Source of the DNA: Candidatus Saccharimonadota bacterium | GTDB taxonomy: Bacteria; Patescibacteriota; Saccharimonadia; Saccharimonadales; Saccharimonadaceae | Direction: 5' to 3' | NCBI GenBank assembly: GCA_905372785.1 | Contig: CAJPQG010000004.1 | Span: 18,486-82,485 of the forward strand | Length of the DNA: 64,000 bases | Part shown: one piece after another, positions 18,730 through 27,950 of the stretch | Numbering within the stretch: position 1 is the stretch's first letter | Layout: the number at the start of each line of letters is the position of its first letter | Notes under the pieces: generated by a model | Databases searched by the model: none | What the model was told of the DNA's origin: nothing | The model's input: the letters and a program-made list of their open reading frames with translations, nothing else | Program-made: the position numbers and the translations under genes

Positions 18730-20010
18730 ATGGAGCATAATGTTGAAGAAATAACATTAACTAACGGAGCCCGAGGACTACTGATTGATATTCCGGGGGC
18801 CACAGTGATGAGCTTTCGGTATCATTTTCGGGCTGGCCATTTCTATGGTGATTCTGACGACACCTATGAAACGGCGCATATTATGGAGCACATGGCCTTT
18901 GGAGCAAACGCTCGTTTTGCAGATGGAAATGCGTACGAGCAGGAGTTTACCAAGAATGGCGCCTACCATAATGCGTACACCTCTGATATCTCGATGAGCT
19001 ATGAGGCTATTTGCGCTGATTTTGAATGGGACCGTATTTTTGATTTGCAGCGAATGGCGATTTGTACGCCACGGTTCTTGCCAAGAGAGCTGGCTGCCGA
19101 AAAAGGCAACGTGAAGAGTGAACTGACTGGGTATCTGAATAATCACAGCCGGCTGCTGTGGCCACGTATTCAACGAGCGCTCGGTGATCCAGTGTTAACC
19201 TATAATCAGCGCCTAAAAACCATCGCCAACGTCACGCTAAAGGATGTTAAAGAGCATTACCGCAAGACGCACACCACTTCTAATATGCGCTTTGTGATTG
19301 CTGGTAAGCTGTCTGGCCGCAAGCAGCAGTTAATTCGTGAACTAGAGGCGTGGCCACTGCCTAAGGGTGAACGGTTACCTCGTAAAATTGTTCACTTTAA
19401 AAAAGCTCGGCCAGTATTTATCCAGCGCAAGGACGCATCGAATATTACATTTGCCCTGTCGATGACTATTCCACGGGAATTGAGCCTTGAAGAAGGCGAT
19501 AGTTTAGCCTTTTTGAACCATATTTTAACTAACACCATGAGCTCGCGCATATTCGGGGCTGCTCGTAAAAAGGGGCTAGCCTATGGCATGTGGAGCGGCG
19601 CCGAGAGTGGCATGGGTTCGGCTACCTGGGACTTCGGCGGCCAGGTGAACAGTGAGACAAGCAGCCAGCTGTTTGATATTATTGTGCGCGAAATGAGCAA
19701 TGTGCTAAAGGGCAAGATCACTGAGGACGAGTGGGAAGCTGCCAAAACTTACTATCTGGGCCGCTACCAAATGGGCGCTCAGACGGTATCGGCGATCAAT
19801 AATATTTACGCTGATATGTATTTTTACCGCGATATGGTGCTGCCGTACAAAGAAGCGCCACAGATGATTCGACAGGCTCGCAAAGAGGAAGCAGAGCGCA
19901 TGACGCGTGAATTTATTCAGCAGGATACGTGGGTGTTAGCTGCCGTAATGAATGGCGGGCGTGATCATCTAAAAGCACTGAACGATAAAATTGAAAGGTT
20001 GTTTATATGA
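18730..20010 (+). CDS. M16-family zinc peptidase
   Basis: An inverzincin-type protease of 426 aa. The zinc motif HxxEH appears as HIMEH (first His near residue 50), with the downstream glutamate expected about 70-80 residues later in the PRELAAEKGNVKSEL segment. The C-terminal half is the inactive M16 lobe. No signal peptide is present, so it looks cytoplasmic. It is preceded by GGGGGAAGAG and its stop overlaps the murD start in ATGA. Related genes process peptides, but no substrate is evident. Confidence 0.85.
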   Translation: MEHNVEEITLTNGARGLLIDIPGATVMSFRYHFRAGHFYGDSDDTYETAHIMEHMAFGANARFADGNAYEQEFTKNGAYHNAYTSDISMSYEAICADFEWDRIFDLQRMAICTPRFLPRELAAEKGNVKSELTGYLNNHSRLLWPRIQRALGDPVLTYNQRLKTIANVTLKDVKEHYRKTHTTSNMRFVIAGKLSGRKQQLIRELEAWPLPKGERLPRKIVHFKKARPVFIQRKDASNITFALSMTIPRELSLEEGDSLAFLNHILTNTMSSRIFGAARKKGLAYGMWSGAESGMGSATWDFGGQVNSETSSQLFDIIVREMSNVLKGKITEDEWEAAKTYYLGRYQMGAQTVSAINNIYADMYFYRDMVLPYKEAPQMIRQARKEEAERMTREFIQQDTWVLAAVMNGGRDHLKALNDKIERLFI

Positions 20011-21446
20011 ACACAGTAGTGATTGCAGGTTATGGCCTAGAGGGCAGGGAAAATCTCCGGTATTATCGTCAGCACTGTCCGCAGGCACGAATTATCGTGG
20101 CAGATGAGCATGACATTACTGATGCGCCAGAGGGCGCTGAAGTAGTCACGCAGCCAGATGTTTTTGCTACGTTAGACAAAACGCTGCAGCTATCGGACCC
20201 GAGTGAAACACTAGTGGTGCGCACAGCTGGCCTAGCGCCGTATAAATTGCAAACAAAAGCTAAGGTGTGGTCGGCGACAAATGAGTTCTTTGCGCGCTGC
20301 CCGGCGCCAATTATTGGAGTGACGGGCACCAAGGGCAAGGGGACGACGGCAAGCTTTATCGCCGCCATATTACGGGCTGCCGGCAAAAAGGTGCACTTGG
20401 TGGGTAATATTGGCGTGCCGGCATTGAAAGAGCTGGACGCCATCGCAAAAGATGATGTTGTTGTGTATGAGCTGAGTAGTTTTCAGCTGTGGGATGTGGA
20501 GCGTTCGCCGCATATTGCAGTTGTGCTTATGATTGAGCCGGACCATTTGAACGTGCACCGGGACTTTGCTGATTACATTACGGCAAAGGCGCAAATTACT
20601 GCACATCAGCGCAAAAATGATGTAATTGTGTATCACCCAACAAATACCTACTCAGCCCAGGTAGCAGGAAAAGCGGCAGTAGAAGTTGTAAAGGACACAT
20701 CGGTAGATGGTATTATTACAGAGGCTGATATGCAGCGAAACCGGTACCATAGCCAAAAACAAGCACAACCTGTGCGTAGTATTCGTTACAACTCATCTGA
20801 CGAGGGTAGTGTACGAGTCTATGATGGATATTTTTATGCAGGAGATGAACAACTAGCGCCGATAACAGCGGTAAAACTTCCTGGTGCACATAATCTTGAA
20901 AATGCTACAGCAGCGATTACTGCGGTACGTGCGTTTGACGAGACAATTGCGCCAGAAGCAATTGCGGCTGGACTAGCTGCCTTTACCGGGCTTGACCACC
21001 GCTTAAAGTTTGTGGCTCGTAAGCGCGGTGTAGCTTTTTACGACGACAGCATTTCAACAACGCCAGGTAGTGCAGTCGCTGCGCTGAAGGCCTTTGCTGC
21101 ACCTAAAATTTTGCTGCTCGGCGGGGCTGGCAAGGGCGCTGACTATACATTATTAGCTCGTCAACTACACCGCGATACACACGGCATACGTGCGGTTATT
21201 TTCATGGGAGAGAACGGGCCGCAGTTGCTGGAAGAATTACGGGTACCGATTAGTAAGGCGCACCATATCCCGTTTGTGCCAGCTAGTGGCCAGGACGCTA
21301 TGAACCAGGCGGTGCTATTGGCAGCGACACTTGCCCGGCCGGATGACGTGGTGATATTAAGCCCAGCAAGTGCTAGTTTTGATTTGTATGCAAACTATAG
21401 TCAGCGCGGAGAAGCCTTTGTGCAAGCTGTGCAGAAGCTAACGTAG
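20007..21446 (+). CDS. murD: UDP-N-acetylmuramoyl-L-alanine:D-glutamate ligase
   Basis: Cytoplasmic peptidoglycan precursor ligase, 479 aa. The ATP-binding loop reads GVTGTKGKGTTASF. The central Mur ligase domain includes ELSSFQLWDV, which is typical for MurD, and the C-terminal domain begins around LDHRLKFVARKRGVAFYDDS. The start ATG overlaps the upstream stop by 4 nt, so translation is coupled to the peptidase. The gene sits outside the division cluster at 51-59 kb. Confidence 0.92.
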   Translation: MNTVVIAGYGLEGRENLRYYRQHCPQARIIVADEHDITDAPEGAEVVTQPDVFATLDKTLQLSDPSETLVVRTAGLAPYKLQTKAKVWSATNEFFARCPAPIIGVTGTKGKGTTASFIAAILRAAGKKVHLVGNIGVPALKELDAIAKDDVVVYELSSFQLWDVERSPHIAVVLMIEPDHLNVHRDFADYITAKAQITAHQRKNDVIVYHPTNTYSAQVAGKAAVEVVKDTSVDGIITEADMQRNRYHSQKQAQPVRSIRYNSSDEGSVRVYDGYFYAGDEQLAPITAVKLPGAHNLENATAAITAVRAFDETIAPEAIAAGLAAFTGLDHRLKFVARKRGVAFYDDSISTTPGSAVAALKAFAAPKILLLGGAGKGADYTLLARQLHRDTHGIRAVIFMGENGPQLLEELRVPISKAHHIPFVPASGQDAMNQAVLLAATLARPDDVVILSPASASFDLYANYSQRGEAFVQAVQKLT

Positions 21447-21455
21447 GCGCCGGAT

Positions 21456-22544
21456 ATGGAGCGACTACGCAAACGGCTTGAACAGTTAACGGTAGCATTT
21501 GGGCAGACCTATGAACAGCTAGGTATAGATGAAATGCGCCAGCAGCTGGCCGACCTTGAGCAAGAAATTGCTCGTCCAGAGCTATGGAATGACCCGGCAC
21601 AGGCTACGCGCAAGAACAAGGAATTTGTTCAGCTGCAACATACGCTGCAGCCGTGGCTTGCACTGGAGATGCAACTGATAGACCTAGCTGACTTCTTAGA
21701 ACTGAGCGACGAGTCATTGCTTGATGAATTTACGGGTCAACTTGCAGCAATGGAGCGCTCTTACGATGAACTGAAACAGGCCCTATTATTTGATAACCCA
21801 TTTGATAATCATGGCGCAATTGTACGCATTACGGCTGGAGTCGGTGGGCTAGATGCGCAAGATTTTGCCCACATGCTTGAGCGGATGTATTTGCGCTACG
21901 GTGAGCAGCAGCATATGGAGAGCAGTACGCTCGAGCGGTCACTTGGTGAAGAGGGCGGCGTGAAAACGAGTGTTTTTTCGCTGGAGGCACCATTTGCGTA
22001 TGGTAAGCTTCGCAGTGAACATGGCGTGCACCGCCTGGTGCGCCTCAGCCCGTTTAACAGTGATAATCTGCGCCAGACGAGCTTTGCCCTTGTTGAGGTG
22101 TTGCCGCAAATCGATGAGCCTGGCGAAGTAGTGATCGACGATAATGATCTAAAAATTGATGTTTATCGCAGTGGCGGTCATGGTGGCCAGAGTGTCAACA
22201 CGACTGATTCTGCTGTGCGAGTGACGCACATCCCAACAGGCACAGTAGTAGCTATTCAAAATGAGCGTAGCCAATTGCAAAATAAAGAAACTGCTTTAAA
22301 AATTTTACGTTCCAAGCTAGCCCAGTTGCAAATGGAACAACACGCTGCAACCTTGCAAGATCTGCGGGCTGGTGAGTCTGCTAGTTGGGGTGCGCAGATA
22401 CGTAATTATGTGCTACACCCCTATAGTCTGGTGAAAGATGTACGCACTAAGCACGAGGAAAAAGATGTAAAAGCGGTGCTTGATGGTGATATTGCCGGCT
22501 TTAGTGCCAGCTATCTGGAGTGGGCGCAGGCGAGTAAGCATTAG
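21456..22544 (+). CDS. prfB: Peptide chain release factor 2
   Basis: RF2 reads UAA and UGA. The GGQ motif is in [17 protein letters not shown] and the recognition tripeptide is SPF (RLSPFNSDN), diagnostic for RF2. The 362-aa frame is continuous from ATG 21456, so the +1 programmed frameshift found near codon 26 in many bacteria is absent. Its presence implies UGA is a stop codon in this organism. It follows murD by 9 nt. Confidence 0.94.
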   Translation: MERLRKRLEQLTVAFGQTYEQLGIDEMRQQLADLEQEIARPELWNDPAQATRKNKEFVQLQHTLQPWLALEMQLIDLADFLELSDESLLDEFTGQLAAMERSYDELKQALLFDNPFDNHGAIVRITAGVGGLDAQDFAHMLERMYLRYGEQQHMESSTLERSLGEEGGVKTSVFSLEAPFAYGKLRSEHGVHRLVRLSPFNSDNLRQTSFALVEVLPQIDEPGEVVIDDNDLKIDVYRSGGHGGQSVNTTDSAVRVTHIPTGTVVAIQNERSQLQNKETALKILRSKLAQLQMEQHAATLQDLRAGESASWGAQIRNYVLHPYSLVKDVRTKHEEKDVKAVLDGDIAGFSASYLEWAQASKH

Positions 22545-22562
22545 CGTTAACAGGTAAAAATA

Positions 22563-22571
22563 TGGTACAAT
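22563..22571 (+). promoter_or_regulatory. Extended -10 promoter of ftsE
   Basis: TGG-TACAAT (hexamer 22566-22571) ends nine nucleotides before the ftsE ATG, so the leader would be at most a few bases. Confidence 0.6.
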
Positions 22572-22580
22572 ACAGGGTAT

Positions 22581-23261
22581 ATGATTTTACTTGATAGAGT
22601 TACAAAAGTTTACGACAAGGCTACTAAGCCCGCGCTTGACCGGGTAAGCCTGCACATTGAACCAAAAGAGTTTGTCATTTTGGTGGGTAAGAGTGGTGCC
22701 GGCAAAAGTACCTTACTGAGTCTGTTGACTCGCGCCGAAAAGCCGACCAGCGGCCGCATCGTAGTTGGCGGTATCGACTACGACAATTTACAAGATAAAC
22801 ACATTCCACTGCTGCGCCGTAAGATTGGTGTAGTTTTCCAGGATTTTAAGCTACTGCCGCAGCGTACGGTGTTTGAAAATGTAGCCTTTGCATTAGAGAT
22901 CGCTGGAATGACCAACCAGGAGATTAAAAGTACGGTGCCAAAGGTGATTCAGCTGGTGGGGCTGACAGGGAAGGAGAAGAATTTCCCACACCAGCTGTCT
23001 GGTGGTGAGCGGCAGCGTGTAGCAATTGCACGTGCTATTGTGCGGCAGCCAAAGATTCTGATCGCCGACGAGCCAACCGGAAACCTCGATCCAAAGCATA
23101 GTTGGGATATTGTGCGCCTGCTAGAGAAGATTAATAAATATGGCACCACTGTGCTACTAACCACGCACAATGTTGATATTGTTAATAAATTAAAGCGTCG
23201 TGTGATTGCTCTTGACCATGGCAAGATTATCTCAGACCAAGCACAAGGAAGTTATAGGTAA
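22581..23261 (+). CDS. ftsE: Cell division ATP-binding protein FtsE
   Basis: ATPase of the FtsEX complex, 226 aa, with Walker [10 protein letters not shown], signature [14 protein letters not shown] and Walker [14 protein letters not shown]. FtsEX couples cytoplasmic ATP hydrolysis to extracellular peptidoglycan hydrolases at the septum. Position next to ftsX and a CHAP hydrolase gene supports this identity over a generic MacB-type ATPase. Transcription starts only a few nucleotides upstream. Confidence 0.93.
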   Translation: MILLDRVTKVYDKATKPALDRVSLHIEPKEFVILVGKSGAGKSTLLSLLTRAEKPTSGRIVVGGIDYDNLQDKHIPLLRRKIGVVFQDFKLLPQRTVFENVAFALEIAGMTNQEIKSTVPKVIQLVGLTGKEKNFPHQLSGGERQRVAIARAIVRQPKILIADEPTGNLDPKHSWDIVRLLEKINKYGTTVLLTTHNVDIVNKLKRRVIALDHGKIISDQAQGSYR

Positions 23262-23263
23262 TA

Positions 23264-24244
23264 ATGGCGAACAAGCAAGAAAAAAAGCGAGTCGCCGAGG
23301 TGCTCGCTAAAAAACGTAAAACCCGAAGACTACTAACACTCTGGCGCATGATCCGCTATGGAGCCAGTAACTTTACTCGTAACGCGTGGCTGACAATTGC
23401 AGCTACTGCAGTGATGACGGTAACGCTTTTGATCGTGTTTGCCACAGTTGTATCGCGTGGTGTGCTGCTGCAAACCATCGATGAAGTATCGCGTAAGGTA
23501 GACATCTCGTTATATTTAAAAAACGATACACCAACTAAAACGATTGACGATATGATGCGTGATTTGCGCGGTCATAAGAATGTGCGTGAGGTTAGCTATG
23601 TTGATGCCAAGGAGGCACGCAAAGAGCAGATAAAGCAACAAAAAGACCAAGCCACGCTCGAAGCTTTGTCTCAAGCTACGAATAAGCTACCCGCAACCAT
23701 CCGTATTCAGCTAAAGGATGTGAAAGATACCTCATCACTCGAAGAGTTTACGGAGCACAATAGTCAGTACCGTCAATATAAGGCACGTGAAGCATCATTC
23801 AAGGGGGAGCGCAGCCAGGCACTTGATAAAATTAAAAACTGGGTAGCCATCGCGGATCGTGTAGGGCTTGCAGCTACAGTGGTGTTTATTGTAATTTCGT
23901 CATTGATTGTCTTTAATACTATTCGTATGGCTATCTTTACCCGTAAAGAAGAAATTTCTATGATGAAATTAATTGGTGCAGACCGTAACTTTATTCGTGG
24001 TCCATTTATTGTAGAGGCGAGTATGTATGGGTTTATTGCCGGTATCATTGCCACGGTTATTGGCATTGCGCTCATGAATATATTGCGTCAACCACTAAAG
24101 AATTATGGCTTCTCGATCGATACAATGCTCAATGGCGCAGTTACGTATCTGCCACTTGTGGTGCTAGGCATTATGGCGATTGGTATTTTGATTGGTGTTG
24201 TATCGTCATACTTTGCAACACGTAAATATCTAAATAAAATTTAA
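23264..24244 (+). CDS. ftsX: Cell division protein FtsX
   Basis: Permease-like partner of FtsE, 326 aa. A basic N-terminus precedes helix 1 (NAWLTIAATAVMTVTLLIVF), an extracellular loop of about 130 residues follows, and three C-terminal helices include the ISMMKLIGADRNFIRGPF motif region. It begins 2 nt after the ftsE stop. The outer loop is the expected docking site for the coiled-coil hydrolase encoded next. Confidence 0.92.
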   Translation: MANKQEKKRVAEVLAKKRKTRRLLTLWRMIRYGASNFTRNAWLTIAATAVMTVTLLIVFATVVSRGVLLQTIDEVSRKVDISLYLKNDTPTKTIDDMMRDLRGHKNVREVSYVDAKEARKEQIKQQKDQATLEALSQATNKLPATIRIQLKDVKDTSSLEEFTEHNSQYRQYKAREASFKGERSQALDKIKNWVAIADRVGLAATVVFIVISSLIVFNTIRMAIFTRKEEISMMKLIGADRNFIRGPFIVEASMYGFIAGIIATVIGIALMNILRQPLKNYGFSIDTMLNGAVTYLPLVVLGIMAIGILIGVVSSYFATRKYLNKI

Positions 24245-24257
24245 GAGACACTGGCGT

Positions 24258-24287
24258 TTGACTCAACGAGAGCGCTTATGATAATAT
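24258..24287 (+). promoter_or_regulatory. Promoter of the CHAP hydrolase gene
   Basis: TTGACT (24258-24263), an 18-bp spacer and TAATAT (24282-24287) preceded by TG. The -10 ends seven nucleotides before the ATG at 24295, predicting a leaderless mRNA. Confidence 0.6.
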
Positions 24288-24294
24288 AGGAAAG

Positions 24295-25452
24295 ATGAAA
24301 CACAGGTCCACCACACCCGCTGCAAAATCATTAACTGCTAAGGCAAGCCTTATTGCTGCAGCAGTATTAATGGCTGGCTCAACGCCACTTGCGTTGAGTT
24401 CAACTGCAGTAGCTCGAGATTATGATGCCGAAATCCGAGCTCGTGAAGAAGAGGCGTCAAAATATTCAGGCGAGGCGACAAAGCTAGGTGATGTAGCTAG
24501 TTCGCTTGAGAATGCTTTGAAAGAGTTGCGCGCACAAGCAGATGCACTTCAGCAGTTAATTAATCAAAGCGAGCAGAAGTTAGCGAAACTAAAGGAAGAG
24601 ATCGCTGCAAATGAAAAGAAGATTGCTGAAAACCGCGAAGCACTAGGCCAGTTGCTTGCTGACATGTATGTTGATGATCAAATCACACCACTAGAGATGT
24701 TGGCTAGCAGCAAGAACTTAGGTGACTACATCGATAAACAAGAGCATCGTGGTTCGATTCAGTCTGCATTGTCGCAAAAGATCGACGAGATTAACAAGCT
24801 GCAACGCAAGTTAGAAGAGCAGAAGAAGCAAGTAGAGGTTGTACTAAAAGAACAGCAGGCACAGCGTGAATCTTTGAATGCAAAGCAGCAAGAACAGGCT
24901 AAACTGATCGCCGAGACACGTAATGATGAAGAGAATTATCGCAAGTTAGCAGAACAGCGCAACGCAGAGATTAGTAACCTGCGTGAACAACAGCGAGCTG
25001 CCAACTTGGCTGCACTGCGTGCCAATAATTCACGCGGCGGCGACCCTGCGGCTACTAGCGCTGGATCAGCAGTAGGCGGTGGTTATCCTGCAAAGTGGGC
25101 AAACGCTCCACAGGATAGTATTGTCGACTCATGGGGTATGTATAACCGTGAATGTGTAAGCTACGTGGCCTTTCGTATCTCAAACAGTGGACGCCGCATG
25201 CCATATTGGGGTGGTCGTGGACACGCTTACCAGTGGCCAAGTAGTGCCCAGCAAGAAGGTATTCCAACTGGCTCTACGCCAAAGGCAGGCGCTGCAGCAG
25301 TATTGTATGGGGGCCCATACGGACACATTATGTATGTTGAGGCGGTTAATGGTGACGGCACGATTAATGTAAGTGACTACAACCTAAACGGAGATGGTAC
25401 TTACCACCGTTACAATCGTTCAGCATCTGGATTGACATACATCTACTTCTAG
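24295..25452 (+). CDS. Secreted CHAP-domain peptidoglycan hydrolase, PcsB-like
   Basis: The 385-aa protein has an N-terminal signal peptide with a likely cut after AVA near residue 40. A long coiled coil (about residues 45-245, rich in Glu, Lys and Gln) and a C-terminal CHAP amidase/endopeptidase domain follow. The catalytic cysteine is in NRECVSYVAF (near residue 285) and the histidine in YGHIMYVEAV (near 343). The layout matches PcsB, the hydrolase activated by FtsEX, and the gene directly follows ftsEX. Its own promoter allows separate control. Confidence 0.9.
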   Translation: MKHRSTTPAAKSLTAKASLIAAAVLMAGSTPLALSSTAVARDYDAEIRAREEEASKYSGEATKLGDVASSLENALKELRAQADALQQLINQSEQKLAKLKEEIAANEKKIAENREALGQLLADMYVDDQITPLEMLASSKNLGDYIDKQEHRGSIQSALSQKIDEINKLQRKLEEQKKQVEVVLKEQQAQRESLNAKQQEQAKLIAETRNDEENYRKLAEQRNAEISNLREQQRAANLAALRANNSRGGDPAATSAGSAVGGGYPAKWANAPQDSIVDSWGMYNRECVSYVAFRISNSGRRMPYWGGRGHAYQWPSSAQQEGIPTGSTPKAGAAAVLYGGPYGHIMYVEAVNGDGTINVSDYNLNGDGTYHRYNRSASGLTYIYF

Positions 25453-25479
25453 TCCAATCAAGATATAGGTAAAACTATA

Positions 25480-25508
25480 AAACACCGCACTATTTTAGTG
25501 TGGTGTTT
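25480..25508 (+). terminator. Terminator after the CHAP gene
   Basis: AACACCGCACTA and TAGTGTGGTGTT form a 12-bp stem with one G-U pair and a very short loop, followed by TTTGCT. The downstream promoter begins inside its 3' edge. Confidence 0.7.
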
Positions 25509-25516
25509 GCTATAAT
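25508..25516 (+). promoter_or_regulatory. Extended -10 promoter of the S41 protease gene
   Basis: TGC-TATAAT (hexamer 25511-25516) sits at the end of the preceding terminator. The leader is about 35 nt and contains AAAGGAT. Confidence 0.55.
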
Positions 25517-25552
25517 AAACATAAGCATAGTTAACTAAAGGATAAGACAGAC

Positions 25553-26734
25553 ATGAGCGAAACGACGGAGCAGGTGCAGCCAAAAAGATCAAAGCGCAGT
25601 AATATACCAGTAATAATCGGGGTTTTGCTATTAGGCATTTTTATCGGTACACGCAGTGGCGATGTTGCTGCCTGGCTAGGCGGCCAGGATGGCACACTTA
25701 ATACTAAAGGCGTTGATGCGATATATCGTGATTTACAGAAGAGATATGATGGCACTATTGACAAAACAAAGCTTGAAGATGGCATGAAAAAAGGCCTAGT
25801 GGCTGGACTGGGCGATGAGTACACTGAGTACATGACAGCAGAAGAGGCGCAAGAGTTCGATGATCAGCTAAATGGTTCGATTGGTGGCGGTATTGGTGCA
25901 GAGATTGGCCGTCGCAATAACCAGCCGACTATTGTGCGGGTGCTTGATAATTTGCCGGCCAAGCGAGCTGGTCTTTTGGCTGGAGACACTATTGTTGCGG
26001 TAAATAACGACAGCACCGTTGGTACGCAAGTCGACGAAGTAGTAAAGAAGATCCGTGGAGAAGCAGGTACCACGGTAGAGATCAAGGTTGTACGTGGTGA
26101 AAACCATGAAGAAAAAGTATTCCAGGTTACGCGTGAAGAAATTACATCACCGAGCGTAAGCTCCAAAGTGGAAAACGGCATTGGTATTATGACGATTTCA
26201 CGGTTTGATGGTAAGACTGGCGGCCTAGCTCGTAAAGCGGCTCACGACTTTGCTGAGCAAGGTGTGCAAAAAGTAGTCGTCGACTTGCGTGGCAATGGTG
26301 GCGGTGAAGTGCAGGCCGCGCAGCAGGTGCTTGGTATATGGCTAGGAGCTGGCCAGACGGTGATCACGGAGCGCAAGGGAGACAAAGTGGTTGATACTAT
26401 CAAATCAGAGGGAAGTGCGCTGCTTGGTGATAAGAAAACGGTTGTGCTTATGGACGATCGAAGTGCCAGTGCTAGCGAGATTGTTGCAGGGGCATTGAAA
26501 GATTATGATAAGGCGACGCTAGTTGGCACCAAAACATTTGGTAAAGGCAGCGTGCAGCAGCTATTCCCACTAGAGGGCGGCGCGCAGCTGAAAGTAACCA
26601 TTGCTAAGTGGTATACGCCAAAAGGTAAAAATATCAACAAAGAAGGTATTAAGCCAGATAAAGAAGTGCAACTAACAGCGGACGATGCCAACGCAGGTCG
26701 TGATCCGCAACTCGATGCGGCGAAGGTTCAGTAG
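25553..26734 (+). CDS. S41 C-terminal processing peptidase with PDZ domain
   Basis: A membrane-anchored, extracytoplasmic serine protease of the CtpA/Prc type, 393 aa. One N-terminal helix (NIPVIIGVLLLGIFIG), a PDZ domain (PAKRAGLLAGDTIVAVNND) and the S41 core are present. The catalytic serine is in DDRSASASEIVAGA (near residue 305) and the lysine in KTFGKGSVQQ about 25 residues later. Proximity to ftsEX and the CHAP hydrolase suggests turnover of wall enzymes, as Prc does in E. coli, but that is inference. Confidence 0.9.
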   Translation: MSETTEQVQPKRSKRSNIPVIIGVLLLGIFIGTRSGDVAAWLGGQDGTLNTKGVDAIYRDLQKRYDGTIDKTKLEDGMKKGLVAGLGDEYTEYMTAEEAQEFDDQLNGSIGGGIGAEIGRRNNQPTIVRVLDNLPAKRAGLLAGDTIVAVNNDSTVGTQVDEVVKKIRGEAGTTVEIKVVRGENHEEKVFQVTREEITSPSVSSKVENGIGIMTISRFDGKTGGLARKAAHDFAEQGVQKVVVDLRGNGGGEVQAAQQVLGIWLGAGQTVITERKGDKVVDTIKSEGSALLGDKKTVVLMDDRSASASEIVAGALKDYDKATLVGTKTFGKGSVQQLFPLEGGAQLKVTIAKWYTPKGKNINKEGIKPDKEVQLTADDANAGRDPQLDAAKVQ

Positions 26735-26738
26735 TCTA

Positions 26739-26747
26739 TGGTATAGT
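26739..26747 (+). promoter_or_regulatory. Extended -10 promoter, leaderless placement
   Basis: TGG-TATAGT (hexamer 26742-26747) ends six nucleotides before the ATG at 26754. Confidence 0.55.
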
Positions 26748-26753
26748 GACAGT

Positions 26754-27374
26754 ATGGAATATGTTCGACAACAGTGTGAATCTAAAGATTCTCTCTCCCA
26801 AGAGTGGATGCAGTTATATAATGACCGTGCGTATGAGCAGCACCAGGAAGCGCCACAGTATGACCCGGAGACGTTTGTAGTTGGTGAAAAACTACCGACT
26901 TTGGAGGGTGTTTCTTTGGCCCAGAGTATACCAGAATGGACGGACGACGAGGTATTGACTGATATGCTTACTAGTGCGGCAGAAAAGCTGTCAGCAGGGG
27001 GGGCGTTACAGCAGGATCGAGTGCTCTTGCAAGAGTGTGGCCAGTATTTTACGAATAAACTATATAACACTATTGACACTATGCCATGGCGGATACAGGA
27101 GGATCATACAAAGGACCCTGCTTGGTATAAGGACGCAGATGGGCGTGAGGCACCTCATTCAAGTCGGGAGGTGGCTGTATTGTACGCGCTCCGTGTGTTG
27201 AATGGCTCATTCGACGGCCGGCTTTCACGGGCGGATGACATTATCGTGCGCAAGAGCGATCGCATGGAAGAAGTGCTTGAAGGTATGCATAGGTATGCCG
27301 CACTACAATTACTTGGTATAGCGCAAAACTCACAGGCGCGTGAGGTATTTGGGGTGCATATTGCCGATGATTAG
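26754..27374 (+). CDS. Hypothetical soluble protein
   Basis: A 206-aa acidic, soluble protein (start MEYVRQQCESKDS) with no signal peptide or membrane helix. The start at 26754 was chosen because a -10 box lies six nucleotides upstream; a longer frame from 26685 would run through the S41 gene end. It contains a run of seven G at 26997-27003 inside the coding sequence. I do not recognise any domain. It borders the cassette island and may be its first member or a separate gene. Confidence 0.7.
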   Translation: MEYVRQQCESKDSLSQEWMQLYNDRAYEQHQEAPQYDPETFVVGEKLPTLEGVSLAQSIPEWTDDEVLTDMLTSAAEKLSAGGALQQDRVLLQECGQYFTNKLYNTIDTMPWRIQEDHTKDPAWYKDADGREAPHSSREVAVLYALRVLNGSFDGRLSRADDIIVRKSDRMEEVLEGMHRYAALQLLGIAQNSQAREVFGVHIADD

Positions 27375-27402
27375 CCGCGTAGCATCCTCATGGTATGTTT
27401 GA

Positions 27403-27497
27403 TATACTTAAAGAAGGCTAAAGAATTTCTTTTGTCTGGTGTGTTCTAGCTGTTTTATGCAGAGCCGCTTTGATGTGTTCTTTTGAAAGGAGTCATA
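27403..27497 (+). promoter_or_regulatory. Promoter and leader of the 27498 gene
   Basis: An extended -10 TGA-TATACT (hexamer 27403-27408) is followed by an 85-nt leader with a possible AAGAA/TTCTT hairpin (27411-27431) and a ribosome-binding site AAAGGAG (27486-27492). Second-hairpin evidence is weak in this member. Confidence 0.5.
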
Positions 27498-27824
27498 ATG
27501 ACGGTCCATAAGTATCGGCATGCCGATTACGATTTTGAGGAGATCCAGGTTGCGTCAGATCATTGTCGGTATTATGAGGTGTATCGAGGAGACACGATAA
27601 TTATGCGTATACTGATTGACGAAGATGATACTCCGGGCGGCGACGATACGGTGAGGGTTGTCTATATCAATCCAGGTGTGGAAGATTATGAAATAGAGAT
27701 AGCCTATTGGCGTGTGCGCTCAATGCTATTTTTGGGTACGACACTCAATGAATGGTTTTATGTGATGAAATTCCTACATCAGCGTTATTATGAATCAAAA
27801 GAGAACCTCACCCCTACATGGTAG
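27498..27824 (+). CDS. Hypothetical protein, island cassette H
   Basis: A 108-aa acidic soluble protein rich in Tyr, Asp and Glu (HKYRHADYDFEEIQ start; DEDDTPGGDD in the middle). ATG 27498 is used because AAAGGAG lies 5 nt upstream. No known motif is visible. It is a stand-alone transcription unit with its own promoter and an excellent terminator, the layout shared by the island genes that follow. Confidence 0.7.
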   Translation: MTVHKYRHADYDFEEIQVASDHCRYYEVYRGDTIIMRILIDEDDTPGGDDTVRVVYINPGVEDYEIEIAYWRVRSMLFLGTTLNEWFYVMKFLHQRYYESKENLTPTW

Positions 27825-27830
27825 CGCTGG

Positions 27831-27865
27831 TTAAATACCCCTCCATGAAGGGGTATTTAATTTTT
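27831..27865 (+). terminator. Terminator of cassette H
   Basis: A perfect 12-bp stem (TTAAATACCCCT with AGGGGTATTTAA) with a 6-nt loop is followed by TTTTTG. Confidence 0.9.
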
Positions 27866-27878
27866 GGGAGATGACCTT

Positions 27879-27950
27879 TATACTAAAAAGATAGGGAATC
27901 ATTCTCTAGCGCAGCATATTGTAAATGCTGCACGTACATTAGAAAGAGGT
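27879..27950 (+). promoter_or_regulatory. Promoter and leader of cassette F
   Basis: TATACT (27879-27884) is followed by a leader with a 7-bp hairpin GCAGCAT/ATGCTGC (27911-27931) and AAAGAGG just before a small ORF at 27951. Confidence 0.5.

Noticed and set aside
21456..22544. Programmed +1 frameshift in prfB
   Set aside because: The frame is open from the first ATG through the region where the UGA frameshift site normally lies.
24751..24775. GGTTCGATTC resembling a tRNA T-loop
   Set aside because: It lies inside the coiled-coil coding region of the CHAP protein and no cloverleaf can be drawn around it. No tRNA gene was found in the window.
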